A stretch of DNA of 64,000 bases from Lachnospiraceae bacterium (GTDB lineage Bacteria > Bacillota > Clostridia > Lachnospirales > Lachnospiraceae): positions 62,001-126,000 of the forward strand of contig FZRB01000012.1 of NCBI GenBank assembly GCA_900199595.1, read 5' to 3'. The notes below the pieces were generated by a model. It ran no database searches. It was not told the origin of the DNA and was given only the letters and a program-made list of their open reading frames with translations. Both the position numbers and the translations under genes were made by a program. Shown here piece after piece: positions 26,922 to 34,793 of the stretch (positions within the stretch are counted from its first letter, which is position 1; each line of letters begins with the position of its first letter).

Positions 26922-28667
26922 CTATTTATCAGCCATATATCCTATGGCACCTACAGCTATTGATAATATAATCAAATAATCTATCTCCCAGACAGCTCCA
27001 TAGCTGAGCTTCCATACAGCCAGTAGTATCATAATAAGTGTAAATACCCTGCTGACCAGGCGAGACATGGTTATCTTAGCCCTGTTTACAGCTTTGGTTC
27101 CGCCGGTTCCCCAGTTGTCATATGCAATAGGGATAATTGCAAGTATCAGGTAAGCTGCAAGTAAGAATACCAGACCTATCAAGATGCTGCGATGACAAAG
27201 GAACAGGGTGAGGAAGATAGATGTAAGTATATATGACACCTCCTCCGCCAGTCTCCGGCTGTCATCTTCTCCTCGAGAGCGAATACTTTGTGACACCGCT
27301 TCTAATCCCGCGGACAGGATTGACAGCACTATTATCAGCATATAGTACGGACCGGAAAAACGCTTTGCCTGCAGATCACCAAACACCAGCACAACCAGTA
27401 TTATTGGAAGAACATGGGCTATCGTGTGTAAGATTGAAGTGAATACCACAACACCTGTATTACTCTTTCTTTTATGTATGTCCTCTTCATCATCTATCAA
27501 CTCATTTTCTTCTATGTCTTCTGCTATTTCTTTTATTTCTTCTGTTTCCTCTTTTGTATCTTCTTTCTCTTTTTCTATATCTTCTTCAACTTTTTCTATT
27601 ATCTCCGAGTTCTTACTCAGTTTCGCGTTTTCAATCTTTTCTGACTTTTCTTGGTTATCTGTATCCTCTTTTTCTCTCTTTAAATCATCACCAACATCTG
27701 ATACAGATTTTTTTGTTTTTTTATTTGCATTCACTTCTTCTAATTCTATTTCATAATCATCATCGTTTGTCTTTTCTTCTTCACCGCTATCTTCAGAATT
27801 ATCTTCAGAATTATTCACAGCTTTATCTTCTGTATTATCATCAACAGCTTCATCATCTTCGAATGTATCCATTTTATCCTGATGTATGAAGTTTAGATTT
27901 TTATTTATATTTTTTTCCAATAAAACGATAGCTATGAATGTTATTCCTGTAATTGCAAGAACCAATGATATCCATTCTTTTGAATACATAAACAGTATTA
28001 CAACAAGAAGAACCGCGGCTATAATGTAAATGATGATATTTAGAAAAAGCGAACTGATTGAGCTACTCCCATCATCATTATCATCTTCTTCATCATTATC
28101 TATTGTATCTTCTTCTGAATCATCCCCATCTTCATTTTCTTCTAAATTGTCTTCTTTCTCTTCTTCTACCTTTTCTTCCGGCTCTTTTTCTGACTCATCC
28201 TCGTCATCTATTTTTCCTGATTTTTTATTTCTTTTTTTCTTTTTTCCTGTTTTTTTATTATTATCATTATCTATTTTCTTATCAATTACCTTTCCCTCTG
28301 TATCTGTTAGGACGATATCATCTATGTCTTCATTATTATCTTCATTATTATCTTCATTATTATCTTCATCATTCTTTTTGATATCATAAAGATCAGCGAT
28401 GACATTTTCATTATTCTCACTTTCGGAATTATCAGCTTCTTCCTCTGCCTTCTTCTCCTGCTCTGCCTCCACCTCACGAATTATCATTCTGTCTATTGCA
28501 TATCTGATCAACATGCATACAAGCACAACAAAAGCACCCGTCAGTACATCATTTCTTCTGACTGAATATGTAAGTGCTGCTTCTGACATATTTGCAAAGA
28601 TGAAGCTGATGGGTACTATCATTATAATAGATATTATTGTTAATATTAGTCTTTTCTTTTTGATCAT
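26922..28667 (-). CDS. Membrane protein with long acidic/lysine-rich cytoplasmic linkers
   Basis: 581 residues, no family recognised. Two membrane segments near the N-terminus (LILTIISIIMIVPISFIF and GAFVVLVCMLIRYAI) are followed by ~130 residues rich in Glu, Asp, Asn and Lys, two more segments (~208-255), another ~130 acidic residues (EEDIEKEKEDTKEE...), and a C-terminal block of about six segments. Both linkers are probably disordered and on the same side. A 12-bp tandem repeat (28327-28368) encodes NNED units. Hydrophobic blocks around highly charged linkers suggest a scaffold, but this is not evidence of function. The start has no good ribosome binding site. It is a single-gene unit, divergent from the hydrolase at 28870. 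Confidence 0.6.
   Translation of the reverse strand: MIKKKRLILTIISIIMIVPISFIFANMSEAALTYSVRRNDVLTGAFVVLVCMLIRYAIDRMIIREVEAEQEKKAEEEADNSESENNENVIADLYDIKKNDEDNNEDNNEDNNEDIDDIVLTDTEGKVIDKKIDNDNNKKTGKKKKRNKKSGKIDDEDESEKEPEEKVEEEKEDNLEENEDGDDSEEDTIDNDEEDDNDDGSSSISSLFLNIIIYIIAAVLLVVILFMYSKEWISLVLAITGITFIAIVLLEKNINKNLNFIHQDKMDTFEDDEAVDDNTEDKAVNNSEDNSEDSGEEEKTNDDDYEIELEEVNANKKTKKSVSDVGDDLKREKEDTDNQEKSEKIENAKLSKNSEIIEKVEEDIEKEKEDTKEETEEIKEIAEDIEENELIDDEEDIHKRKSNTGVVVFTSILHTIAHVLPIILVVLVFGDLQAKRFSGPYYMLIIVLSILSAGLEAVSQSIRSRGEDDSRRLAEEVSYILTSIFLTLFLCHRSILIGLVFLLAAYLILAIIPIAYDNWGTGGTKAVNRAKITMSRLVSRVFTLIMILLAVWKLSYGAVWEIDYLIILSIAVGAIGYMADK
28327..28368 (-). repeat. 12-bp tandem repeat encoding (NNED)n
   Basis: Three perfect copies of TCTTCATTATTA plus a partial fourth, within the first acidic linker of the membrane protein gene. 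Since 12 is a multiple of three, copy changes keep the frame. Confidence 0.85.
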
Positions 28668-28794
28668 AATACAATAATTCCATTTCTAAATGTTTTCGAT
28701 TTTTATAAGATTCTGATTTTCTTTTAAGATCAATTACGATTCATGTTTATTGATTCATGATAACAACATTTTTTAAGATTTTCAACACTATATA

Positions 28795-28823
28795 TTGTAA
28801 AAGCAGTTCATGAAATGTATAAT
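28795..28823 (+). promoter_or_regulatory. Sigma-A promoter for the alpha/beta hydrolase
   Basis: TTGTAA, 17 bp, perfect TATAAT on the plus strand, about 45 bp before the start codon at 28870. Confidence 0.75.
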
Positions 28824-28869
28824 GGAATCTAGTTGTATTTAAATGTATTTGATGCAAAGGGGATTACTC

Positions 28870-29829
28870 ATGAAGCAAAATCAAACTTTTTTATCATCTG
28901 ACGGATTAACTACTATTCATGCTGTTATTTGGGAGCCCAAGGGCAAGCCAAAGGCTGTCATCCAGCTGATTCATGGAATGGTTGAATATATAGAAAGGTA
29001 CGATGACTTTGCAAATTATCTGACCAGTCAGGGTTTCGTGGTTGTGGGACACGATCATCTGGGACATGGTCAGTCTGTACGAAGCATCGAGGACTGGGGA
29101 TATATCTGTGATATAGCGCCTGCCAGAGCACTTATCAGGGATATCCATAAAATGAGAAAAATAGCTTCCAAGAAATATCCTGATATTCCTTATTTTATTC
29201 TTGGTCACAGTATGGGTTCTTACCTTCTCAGAAGATATCTGTCCCATAAGGGAGAAGGACTTGCAGGTGCTATCATCGTTGGTACAGGAAGCGAATCTGA
29301 TATCGTTACAAGAAGCGGCCTGATGCTTGTACGTTCTACTGCTCAGTCAAAGGGATGGCATTTCAGAAGTGAAAAGATAAGAAATATGACTTACGGTGCT
29401 GCTTATAAGAAGTTTGATACTGAAGGAGTTGATCCTGAAGGCAGCTGGATCTGCAGTGTTCCGGAGATCATGGAGAAATATAATAACGACGCTCGTTGCC
29501 AGTTTACATTTACTCTTAACGGATATGAAGCTCTTCTTTCTACCGTACTTTATGTAAACCAGAAGCAGAATATTGAGCATATTCCAACCGACCTTCCTCT
29601 TCTCATTACTTCAGGTGAACAGGATCCTGTTGGTAATCTGGGTAAGGGTGTTAAGAAAGTATATCAGCAGTATGTTAAGGCCGGTATCGTGGATGTTGAA
29701 TGCAAGCTCTATCCTGAAGACAGACACGAAATACTAAATGAGTTTAATAAAGATGAAGTATATGCAGATATCCAGAACTGGATAGAAAAACATATGGCAA
29801 ATGAAGATACAGCACCGTCAGCTGATTAA
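28870..29829 (+). CDS. Alpha/beta hydrolase, monoacylglycerol lipase/lysophospholipase type
   Basis: 319 residues of the Hydrolase_4 (serine aminopeptidase S33-like) group: VIQLIHGMVEYIERYDDFANYL, VVGHDHLGHGQS, nucleophile elbow LGHSMGSYLLRRY, a cap, the acid in ITSGEQDPVG and the catalytic His in PEDRHEILNE. The oxyanion HGM motif is intact. The enzyme should be cytoplasmic (no signal peptide) and cleave a lysophospholipid or monoacylglycerol ester. An ATG 27 bp upstream at 28843 is in frame, but AAAGGGG eight bases before 28870 favours the shorter form. It is one of few plus-strand genes and is monocistronic with its own promoter and terminator. Confidence 0.85.
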   Translation: MKQNQTFLSSDGLTTIHAVIWEPKGKPKAVIQLIHGMVEYIERYDDFANYLTSQGFVVVGHDHLGHGQSVRSIEDWGYICDIAPARALIRDIHKMRKIASKKYPDIPYFILGHSMGSYLLRRYLSHKGEGLAGAIIVGTGSESDIVTRSGLMLVRSTAQSKGWHFRSEKIRNMTYGAAYKKFDTEGVDPEGSWICSVPEIMEKYNNDARCQFTFTLNGYEALLSTVLYVNQKQNIEHIPTDLPLLITSGEQDPVGNLGKGVKKVYQQYVKAGIVDVECKLYPEDRHEILNEFNKDEVYADIQNWIEKHMANEDTAPSAD

Positions 29830-29860
29830 TCAGTTGACAAATACACTGCGAGTAAAAACA

Positions 29861-29903
29861 AAAATGTGACACTTTGAACCTGATTCAAAGTGTCACATTT
29901 TTA
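29861..29903. terminator. Bidirectional terminator between the hydrolase and guaB
   Basis: ATGTGACACTTTGAA pairs with TTCAAAGTGTCACAT around CCTGA, with an A-run on one side and a T-run on the other. It serves converging genes. Confidence 0.9.
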
Positions 29904-29927
29904 TATTCTTCAATTCTATCTGAACTA

Positions 29928-31436
29928 TTACTCTGCGTTAGATCCGCTGTTGTCCTTGCGGATTACATCATGTGCACCACCCTCTACTATACTTGTTGAG
30001 GATACGAGTGTTATCTTTGCCTTCTGCTGAAGCTCTTTTATAGTAAGTGCTCCACAGTTACACATAGTTGATTTAACCTTGCTGAGGGTTCTGTCAACAT
30101 TATCCTTCAGTGGTCCTGCGTATGGAACGTATGAATCAACACCTTCTTCAAAGTGAAGTTTCTTGTCTCCGCCGAGATCATATCTCTGCCAGTTACGTGC
30201 TCTGTTTGAGCCCTCGCCCCAGTACTCTTTTACGTAATTACCATTAACGAGAAGCTTAGCTGTAGGGCTTTCGTCGAATCTTGCAAAATATCTTCCGAGC
30301 ATTACGAAGTCTGCTCCCATTGCAAGCGCAAGTGTAATATGGTGATCATAAACGATACCACCGTCTGAACATACAGGAACATATATACCTGTTTCCTCAA
30401 AGTATTCATCTCTTGCCTGACAAACCTCAATAAGTGCTGTAGCCTGTCCACGACCGATACCCTTTGTTTCTCTTGTTATACAGATGGAACCTCCACCTAT
30501 ACCAACCTTGATGAAGTCTGCGCCGCAGTCAGCAAGGAATCTGAAACCTTCTCTGTCGACTACATTTCCGGCACCAACCTTAACTGAATCTCCGTAGTTC
30601 TCTCTGATCCACTTAAGAGTCATTTCCTGCCATGCTGAGAAGCCTTCTGATGAATCTATACAAAGTACATCTGCGCCGGCTTCTATGAGTGCAGGAACTC
30701 TCTCAGCGTAGTCTCTGGTATTGATACCGGCACCTACGATATATCTCTTCTGATCATCCAGAAGTTCTCCCGGATTCTTCTTATGCTCATCGTAATCCTT
30801 ACGGAATACAAAAGCTACAAGTCTTCCATCATTATCAACAATAGGAAGAGAATTCAGCTTGTTATCCCAGATAATATCGTTTGCTTCTGAAATAGTTGTT
30901 CCATCCTTTGCTGTGATGAGTTTCTCGAGCGGTGTCATAAATTCACTGACCTTAGTATCAGGAGTCATACGACTAACTCTGTAATCTCTGCTGGATACTA
31001 TACCAACAAGCTTACCTTCTGCTGTTCCGTCTGCAGTAACAGCAACAGTTGAATGTCCATTCTTCTCTTTTAGTGCAAGTATGTCTGCAAGAGTTGCATC
31101 AGGGCTTACATTTGAATCACTCTTTACGAAACCTGCTTTATATCCTTTAACACGGGCAACCATGGCCGCCTCATCTTCAACACTTTGTGAGCCATAAATA
31201 AAAGAAACACCACCTGATTTGGCAAGTGCGATTGCAAGTCTGTCACCGGACACGGACTGCATAATAGCCGAAATCATTGGTATTGTCATCTCAATAGCAG
31301 GCTCTTCACCCTTTTTAAATTTAACCAACGGAGTTTTAAGACTTACGTTATCAGGTACACACTCGCTTGATGAGTAACCGGGAATAAGTAAGTATTCATT
31401 AAATGTGTGTGATGGTTCTGTAATAAAAGTTGCCAT
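29928..31436 (-). CDS. guaB: IMP dehydrogenase, divergent subfamily
   Basis: 502 residues. It converts IMP to XMP with NAD+, the committed step of GMP synthesis. A (beta/alpha)8 barrel is split by two CBS domains (about residues 95-220: [25 protein letters not shown]). The catalytic loop is [13 protein letters not shown] with the active Cys; the usual form is GIGPGSICTTR. Downstream [22 protein letters not shown] and VDSYVPYAG also differ from the common type (MGSLFAG, GIEGRVPYKG), so it belongs to the variant group I associate with some Clostridia; a GMP reductase-like activity cannot be fully excluded. AGGAGGAAAACC precedes the ATG. It has its own promoter; no purine riboswitch is seen in the ~80-nt leader. 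Confidence 0.88.
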   Translation of the reverse strand: MATFITEPSHTFNEYLLIPGYSSSECVPDNVSLKTPLVKFKKGEEPAIEMTIPMISAIMQSVSGDRLAIALAKSGGVSFIYGSQSVEDEAAMVARVKGYKAGFVKSDSNVSPDATLADILALKEKNGHSTVAVTADGTAEGKLVGIVSSRDYRVSRMTPDTKVSEFMTPLEKLITAKDGTTISEANDIIWDNKLNSLPIVDNDGRLVAFVFRKDYDEHKKNPGELLDDQKRYIVGAGINTRDYAERVPALIEAGADVLCIDSSEGFSAWQEMTLKWIRENYGDSVKVGAGNVVDREGFRFLADCGADFIKVGIGGGSICITRETKGIGRGQATALIEVCQARDEYFEETGIYVPVCSDGGIVYDHHITLALAMGADFVMLGRYFARFDESPTAKLLVNGNYVKEYWGEGSNRARNWQRYDLGGDKKLHFEEGVDSYVPYAGPLKDNVDRTLSKVKSTMCNCGALTIKELQQKAKITLVSSTSIVEGGAHDVIRKDNSGSNAE

Positions 31437-31484
31437 GGTTTTCCTCCTGATTTTTTTATTTATATTTTTTTGTAATTGCTCGAA

Positions 31485-31513
31485 ATTATACTCCTATTTT
31501 TCGACTTTGACAA
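31485..31513 (-). promoter_or_regulatory. Sigma-A promoter for guaB
   Basis: TTGTCA, 17 bp, perfect TATAAT on the minus strand, about 50 bp before the guaB start. Confidence 0.75.
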
Positions 31514-31530
31514 GTGGGGATTATATATAA

Positions 31531-31567
31531 AATTTCGATGGAAATTTAAATAAATTTCCATCGAAAT
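31531..31567. terminator. Terminator downstream of the zinc-ribbon gene
   Basis: A perfect 17-bp AT-rich stem, ATTTCGATGGAAATTTA with its complement, around AA. It is placed five bases after the zinc-ribbon gene's stop and before the guaB promoter. Confidence 0.75.
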
Positions 31568-31572
31568 ACCAA

Positions 31573-32178
31573 TCACTCGAAAATCGAAGATAATATAGAA
31601 ATTATAAGGATTATCATAAAAATAATTAATGCTAACGGAGTTCCCGGCTTCTTATCCTTAACCACTGCCTGATTCATCTTCGTCTTATGGTTAGGAGCAT
31701 AGTAGCCGTTCCTTGTACTGGTTTTAATTGTTTCCGCAACATCCTTTGGAGTTGACTGAGGAGATAATGTAGCATATACACTATTATTTGCTCCACCACT
31801 ATTTACTGCCGAACTGAATTTATTTGCATAGTTGTATGATTTTGCATTATTTGATGAAGCATTATTATACTGGGATGAAGCAGTTGTACCGTATGCCGAA
31901 GCAGTAGCACTACCTGCAAGACTTACCGAACCATCCATATCAAATCCATTAAGTCTTGTCTTACCCGTCTCAGAACTTCCCTGATTATATACAACTCCCT
32001 GTATACCTCTATTCAGGCCGCCCTCCTCAGCGTGCAGATGGAAATCACCCACCATATCTTTTTCTACAGCACTGTAAACACCCTTACCTCGTCTGTATAC
32101 CCTGCCGCATTTCGGACAAAGTCCCATATACATATCATAATCAAATGCCCTGTGACAGCATTTACAAATAACCTTCAT
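31573..32178 (-). CDS. Zinc-ribbon protein with a C-terminal membrane anchor
   Basis: 201 residues. The N-terminus is a zinc ribbon (ICKCCHRAFDY...LCPKCGRVYRRG), followed by about 130 low-complexity residues rich in Ser, Ala, Asn and Gly (NNASSNNAKSYNYANKF), then a membrane segment LALIIFMIILIISILSSIF at the very end, so it is a tail-anchored protein with the ribbon in the cytoplasm. Such ribbon-plus-anchor proteins often occur beside bacterial Ser/Thr kinases, and it lies 65 bp after the kinase gene at 32244-33350 on the same strand. It may be a substrate or adaptor of that kinase; this is inference. AAAGGTG lies seven bases before the ATG. Confidence 0.7.
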   Translation of the reverse strand: MKVICKCCHRAFDYDMYMGLCPKCGRVYRRGKGVYSAVEKDMVGDFHLHAEEGGLNRGIQGVVYNQGSSETGKTRLNGFDMDGSVSLAGSATASAYGTTASSQYNNASSNNAKSYNYANKFSSAVNSGGANNSVYATLSPQSTPKDVAETIKTSTRNGYYAPNHKTKMNQAVVKDKKPGTPLALIIFMIILIISILSSIFE

Positions 32179-32243
32179 ATCATTTCACCTTTTATCATTA
32201 AGATAACTAACATTCTAACAAATAATCAGTGATTAGTAAATTA

Positions 32244-33350
32244 TTATTCATTGCCTATAACAAGCATTATAATAACCAGACTCAGAAAGAATAATATAGC
32301 AAAAATCAAAATATCTATCACTACTATGATCAGAATCCTTTTTAAAAGATTCGGTTTATAAATATTTAATCCCTTGAAAATCTTATCCTGAATACCAAGA
32401 TAATTAAATGTTGTAGCAATAAAGCAGCAAGATACAACTAAAAGAAACAACCTGCTAATCCAGTTGTATATTGTTTTTTCTATTCCATCATATGGACTAT
32501 TAGTCATATCCAAAGTAAGACATATATATCCCCAAATAAGATAAAAAACAGATGAAATCAGCATATAGATTATATTTCCGCTTCTGAATCCCGGAATTCT
32601 GTAATTGTTTATAGTTTTTGACTCTTTTGAATCATCCGAGGACAACGCCTTGATCATTTCATTAGTATTTTGATATCTCTTTTCAGGATCTATCTCCATC
32701 GATTTTTTGATAATCTTCTGAAGTTTTTCCGATCTTACACTTTCTTTTTCAATCAAAAACCGAAGTGTTGCACCTAAACCATAGATGTCAGTCCTTAGAT
32801 CACTTTCAGAAAAACCATACTGTTCGGGGGCAGCATAATCCCTTGTCCCCATAATAAATGTATCCTTTGATTTTTCTCCTGAAAAAGCTTTTGCGATATT
32901 AAAATCTATAAGATATATTTTGCCTTTTGAAAGAATAATGTTCTGTGGTTTAACATCCCTATGAATAACCGGAGGTTTCATTGAATGCAGTTTTCCTAGA
33001 ATTTCACAGATTTCAATTCCTATCTCACAAATCCTTTTTTCTATAGCTTTATTATCCAGAATATTCGACAGACTGAATTCATCAAGTCTGACTCCATCTA
33101 TATACTCTTCTATAATGATCAGGCCACTCTCTGTTTCCATCAGTTCTTCTACTTGAGGAATTCCATCTATATGTTCATCCTTCAGCTTATTGTAGATATC
33201 AATATTGTAATAGTCTTTAAACTTGCATACATATATCTGATCATCTATTTTACTCTTAACGAGACGAACATTATGCTTTTCATCAAGCCAATCTACAAAA
33301 ATATAAGAATTATCTAAATATTCATTTATAATATCTTCTATTTTTTCCAT
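32244..33350 (-). CDS. Membrane Ser/Thr protein kinase (Hanks type, DFN variant)
   Basis: 368 residues. Kinase core residues 15-235: Lys43 in VCKF (ATP-binding Lys), catalytic loop HRDVKPQN at 130-137 with Asp132 and Asn137, then DFN at 149-151 instead of DFG, a GTRDYAAPEQYG activation segment and RTDIYGLG. It should be active because the metal-binding Asp is kept. The glycine-rich loop is poorly visible. About three membrane segments at the C-terminus (~255-275, 290-312, 345-365) replace the PASTA domains of PknB, so it is not a wall-fragment sensor of that type. It starts divergently from the XRE gene at 33433. AGGA lies seven bases before the ATG. Confidence 0.85.
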   Translation of the reverse strand: MEKIEDIINEYLDNSYIFVDWLDEKHNVRLVKSKIDDQIYVCKFKDYYNIDIYNKLKDEHIDGIPQVEELMETESGLIIIEEYIDGVRLDEFSLSNILDNKAIEKRICEIGIEICEILGKLHSMKPPVIHRDVKPQNIILSKGKIYLIDFNIAKAFSGEKSKDTFIMGTRDYAAPEQYGFSESDLRTDIYGLGATLRFLIEKESVRSEKLQKIIKKSMEIDPEKRYQNTNEMIKALSSDDSKESKTINNYRIPGFRSGNIIYMLISSVFYLIWGYICLTLDMTNSPYDGIEKTIYNWISRLFLLVVSCCFIATTFNYLGIQDKIFKGLNIYKPNLLKRILIIVVIDILIFAILFFLSLVIIMLVIGNE

Positions 33351-33378
33351 TGTTCTATTCCTGTATTAAAGATATAAT
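33350..33378 (+). promoter_or_regulatory. Sigma-A promoter for the XRE gene
   Basis: TTGTTC, 17 bp, TATAAT on the plus strand, starting at the kinase start codon and about 50 bp before the TTG start at 33433. Confidence 0.6.
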
Positions 33379-33432
33379 GACATAAGTATCAGAAGTAAAA
33401 ATGTACCAATTTCATTATAAAGGAGCACTATT

Positions 33433-33861
33433 TTGAAAACAACTAATGATTTACTAAACGTTCTAAACGAAACAACAACTAATGATAGCCTTGATACCTA
33501 TCTTGACAACATAGAAAAGTATCAGGGAATGAATTATAATGACTATTTTGAAGCATTAAGAATCAAACACAACATCAAAAAAAGTGATATAGCCCGTGAT
33601 AGCGGAATAAGCAGAACCTACTGTTATCAAATTCTTAACGGAACAAGAAAACCCGGAAGAGATAATGCTATTGCACTGTGTATTGCAGCCAGATTCACTC
33701 TTTCAGAAACAATAAGATTTCTTGAAATACTAAATCTGGGAATCCTATATCCCAAAATCAAACGAGATTCTATAATAATATATTCTATAAATCGCAGCCT
33801 ATCTGTGCAGGAAACAAACGAACTATTATACAGCAAAAAAGAAGCAACTCTGAGCGAGTAA
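33433..33861 (+). CDS. XRE-type DNA-binding protein beside the kinase
   Basis: 142 residues from a TTG with AAAGGAG seven bases upstream. A Cro/C1 helix-turn-helix occupies about residues 38-95 (YFEALRIKHNIKKSDIARDSGISRTYCYQILNGTRKPGRDNAIALCIAA), followed by a C-terminal helical part (LYPKIKRDSIIIYSINRSLSVQETNELLY). XRE genes of this type frequently accompany Ser/Thr kinases of the kind on the opposite strand; it may regulate or be phosphorylated by it. It is monocistronic with a terminator overlapping its stop codon. Confidence 0.8.
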   Translation: MKTTNDLLNVLNETTTNDSLDTYLDNIEKYQGMNYNDYFEALRIKHNIKKSDIARDSGISRTYCYQILNGTRKPGRDNAIALCIAARFTLSETIRFLEILNLGILYPKIKRDSIIIYSINRSLSVQETNELLYSKKEATLSE

Positions 33862-33881
33862 TCTAACCAGGGTTGCTTCTT
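33839..33881. terminator. Terminator overlapping the stop of the XRE gene
   Basis: AAGAAGCAACTCTG pairs with CAGGGTTGCTTCTT. The stem starts inside the last codons and the loop holds the TAA stop; a T-rich tail follows. Confidence 0.8.
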
Positions 33882-33923
33882 CATTTTTATTTAGCACATT
33901 TATCTTTTATTAGCTTATCATAA

Positions 33924-34685
33924 TTATTTAATATCAAATGTCATAGATCCGATTGGATCTCCGATCAGACTGCTCTTCGCTGTTAATTCAACAGGAGTTG
34001 TATCATCAGTTAATTCATAGGCTACAGCATTTGATACCGTTCCATCCTTTTTTATTTTTTGAAGCTGAGAATCTAGAAACTGATCATCAGGCAGGCTGGA
34101 AACATTTAATTCATTTACAGCATTTGGATCGTTATCCTGAACAGCTTCCATAATAGAAATCCATGAGGTTGTTGGATCAATCTCTTTTCCTGATGTATTT
34201 GTTGTATCATACCAGAAAGCAATTACAGGAGATTTGCCATATTCATTTCCTTTCTCACCTACCGGAATAACCTTCCAATCAGTTATCTTCATAGTGTAAT
34301 CATCTACTACAATAACATTATCTTTAAAATACTTTTCAGGATTACTATCATCAGACTGTGCTTCCTCTGTCGATAAAGCTTCCTCAGTGGAATCTGACAT
34401 AGCTTCAGTAGATTCCTCAGTTAAACCATTCGCTGACTGTGTCGTTGTTAACTCATTATTTTTATTATCAGATGTATTTTTATCACCATAATTCGCACCG
34501 GCAACAATTCCAATAATGAGCCAAATTCCAGACAGCACTAAAGCAATTATTGATAATACTTTTTTACGTCCATCATTTTTACATAAATCAATTATTGCAA
34601 GAATTGCGCCAATGACAAATGTACATCCAATAGCCGATAGAATCAATGCAACTATACTAAGCGTAGAGTTTTTCTTTTCATTCAT
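33924..34685 (-). CDS. DUF5067-type membrane protein
   Basis: About 253 residues. Two hydrophobic segments at the N-terminus (LSIVALILSAIGCTFVIGAIL and VLSIIALVLSGIWLIIGIV) form a DUF4190-like hairpin, then a Ser/Thr/Glu-rich linker (TTTQSANGLTEESTEAMSD), then a beta-sandwich with VIVVDDYTMKITDWKVIPVG, VIAFWYDTTNTSG and LIGDPIGSMTFDIK, as in DUF5067 proteins. That domain is extracellular; its ligand is unknown. The AUG at 34694 sits directly behind AAGGAG with no spacing, so the AUG at 34685 (nine bases) is preferred. The start codon lies in an inverted repeat (34683-34740). Confidence 0.75.
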   Translation of the reverse strand: MNEKKNSTLSIVALILSAIGCTFVIGAILAIIDLCKNDGRKKVLSIIALVLSGIWLIIGIVAGANYGDKNTSDNKNNELTTTQSANGLTEESTEAMSDSTEEALSTEEAQSDDSNPEKYFKDNVIVVDDYTMKITDWKVIPVGEKGNEYGKSPVIAFWYDTTNTSGKEIDPTTSWISIMEAVQDNDPNAVNELNVSSLPDDQFLDSQLQKIKKDGTVSNAVAYELTDDTTPVELTAKSSLIGDPIGSMTFDIK

Positions 34686-34740
34686 ATCAAACATCTCCTT
34701 ATTTACTCGTTATCAAATAGATAACTTTTTGTTTGATATG
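34683..34740 (-). promoter_or_regulatory. Nested inverted repeat covering the DUF5067 start codon
   Basis: In the mRNA sense, CATATCAAAC (34731-34740) is the exact complement of GTTTGATATG (34683-34692), and the latter contains the start codon at 34685. A second 6-bp stem GTTATC/GATAAC (34709-34725) lies inside. The fold would hide the start codon, leaving the ribosome binding site in the loop. Confidence 0.5.
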
Positions 34741-34764
34741 ATAAATAAAAACACTACATAATTG

Positions 34765-34781
34765 GTATGCTGGCTGCATAC
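34765..34781. terminator. Small hairpin after the LRR protein gene
   Basis: GTATGC, five bases, GCATAC, followed by ATTTT on the plus side, 13 bp past the stop of the LRR protein. A weak terminator. Confidence 0.4.
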
Positions 34782-34793
34782 ATTTTAATAACA

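Noticed and set aside
31437-31530. Purine riboswitch ahead of guaB
   Set aside because: The transcript leader predicted from the promoter is only about 50 nt, with no purine aptamer core.
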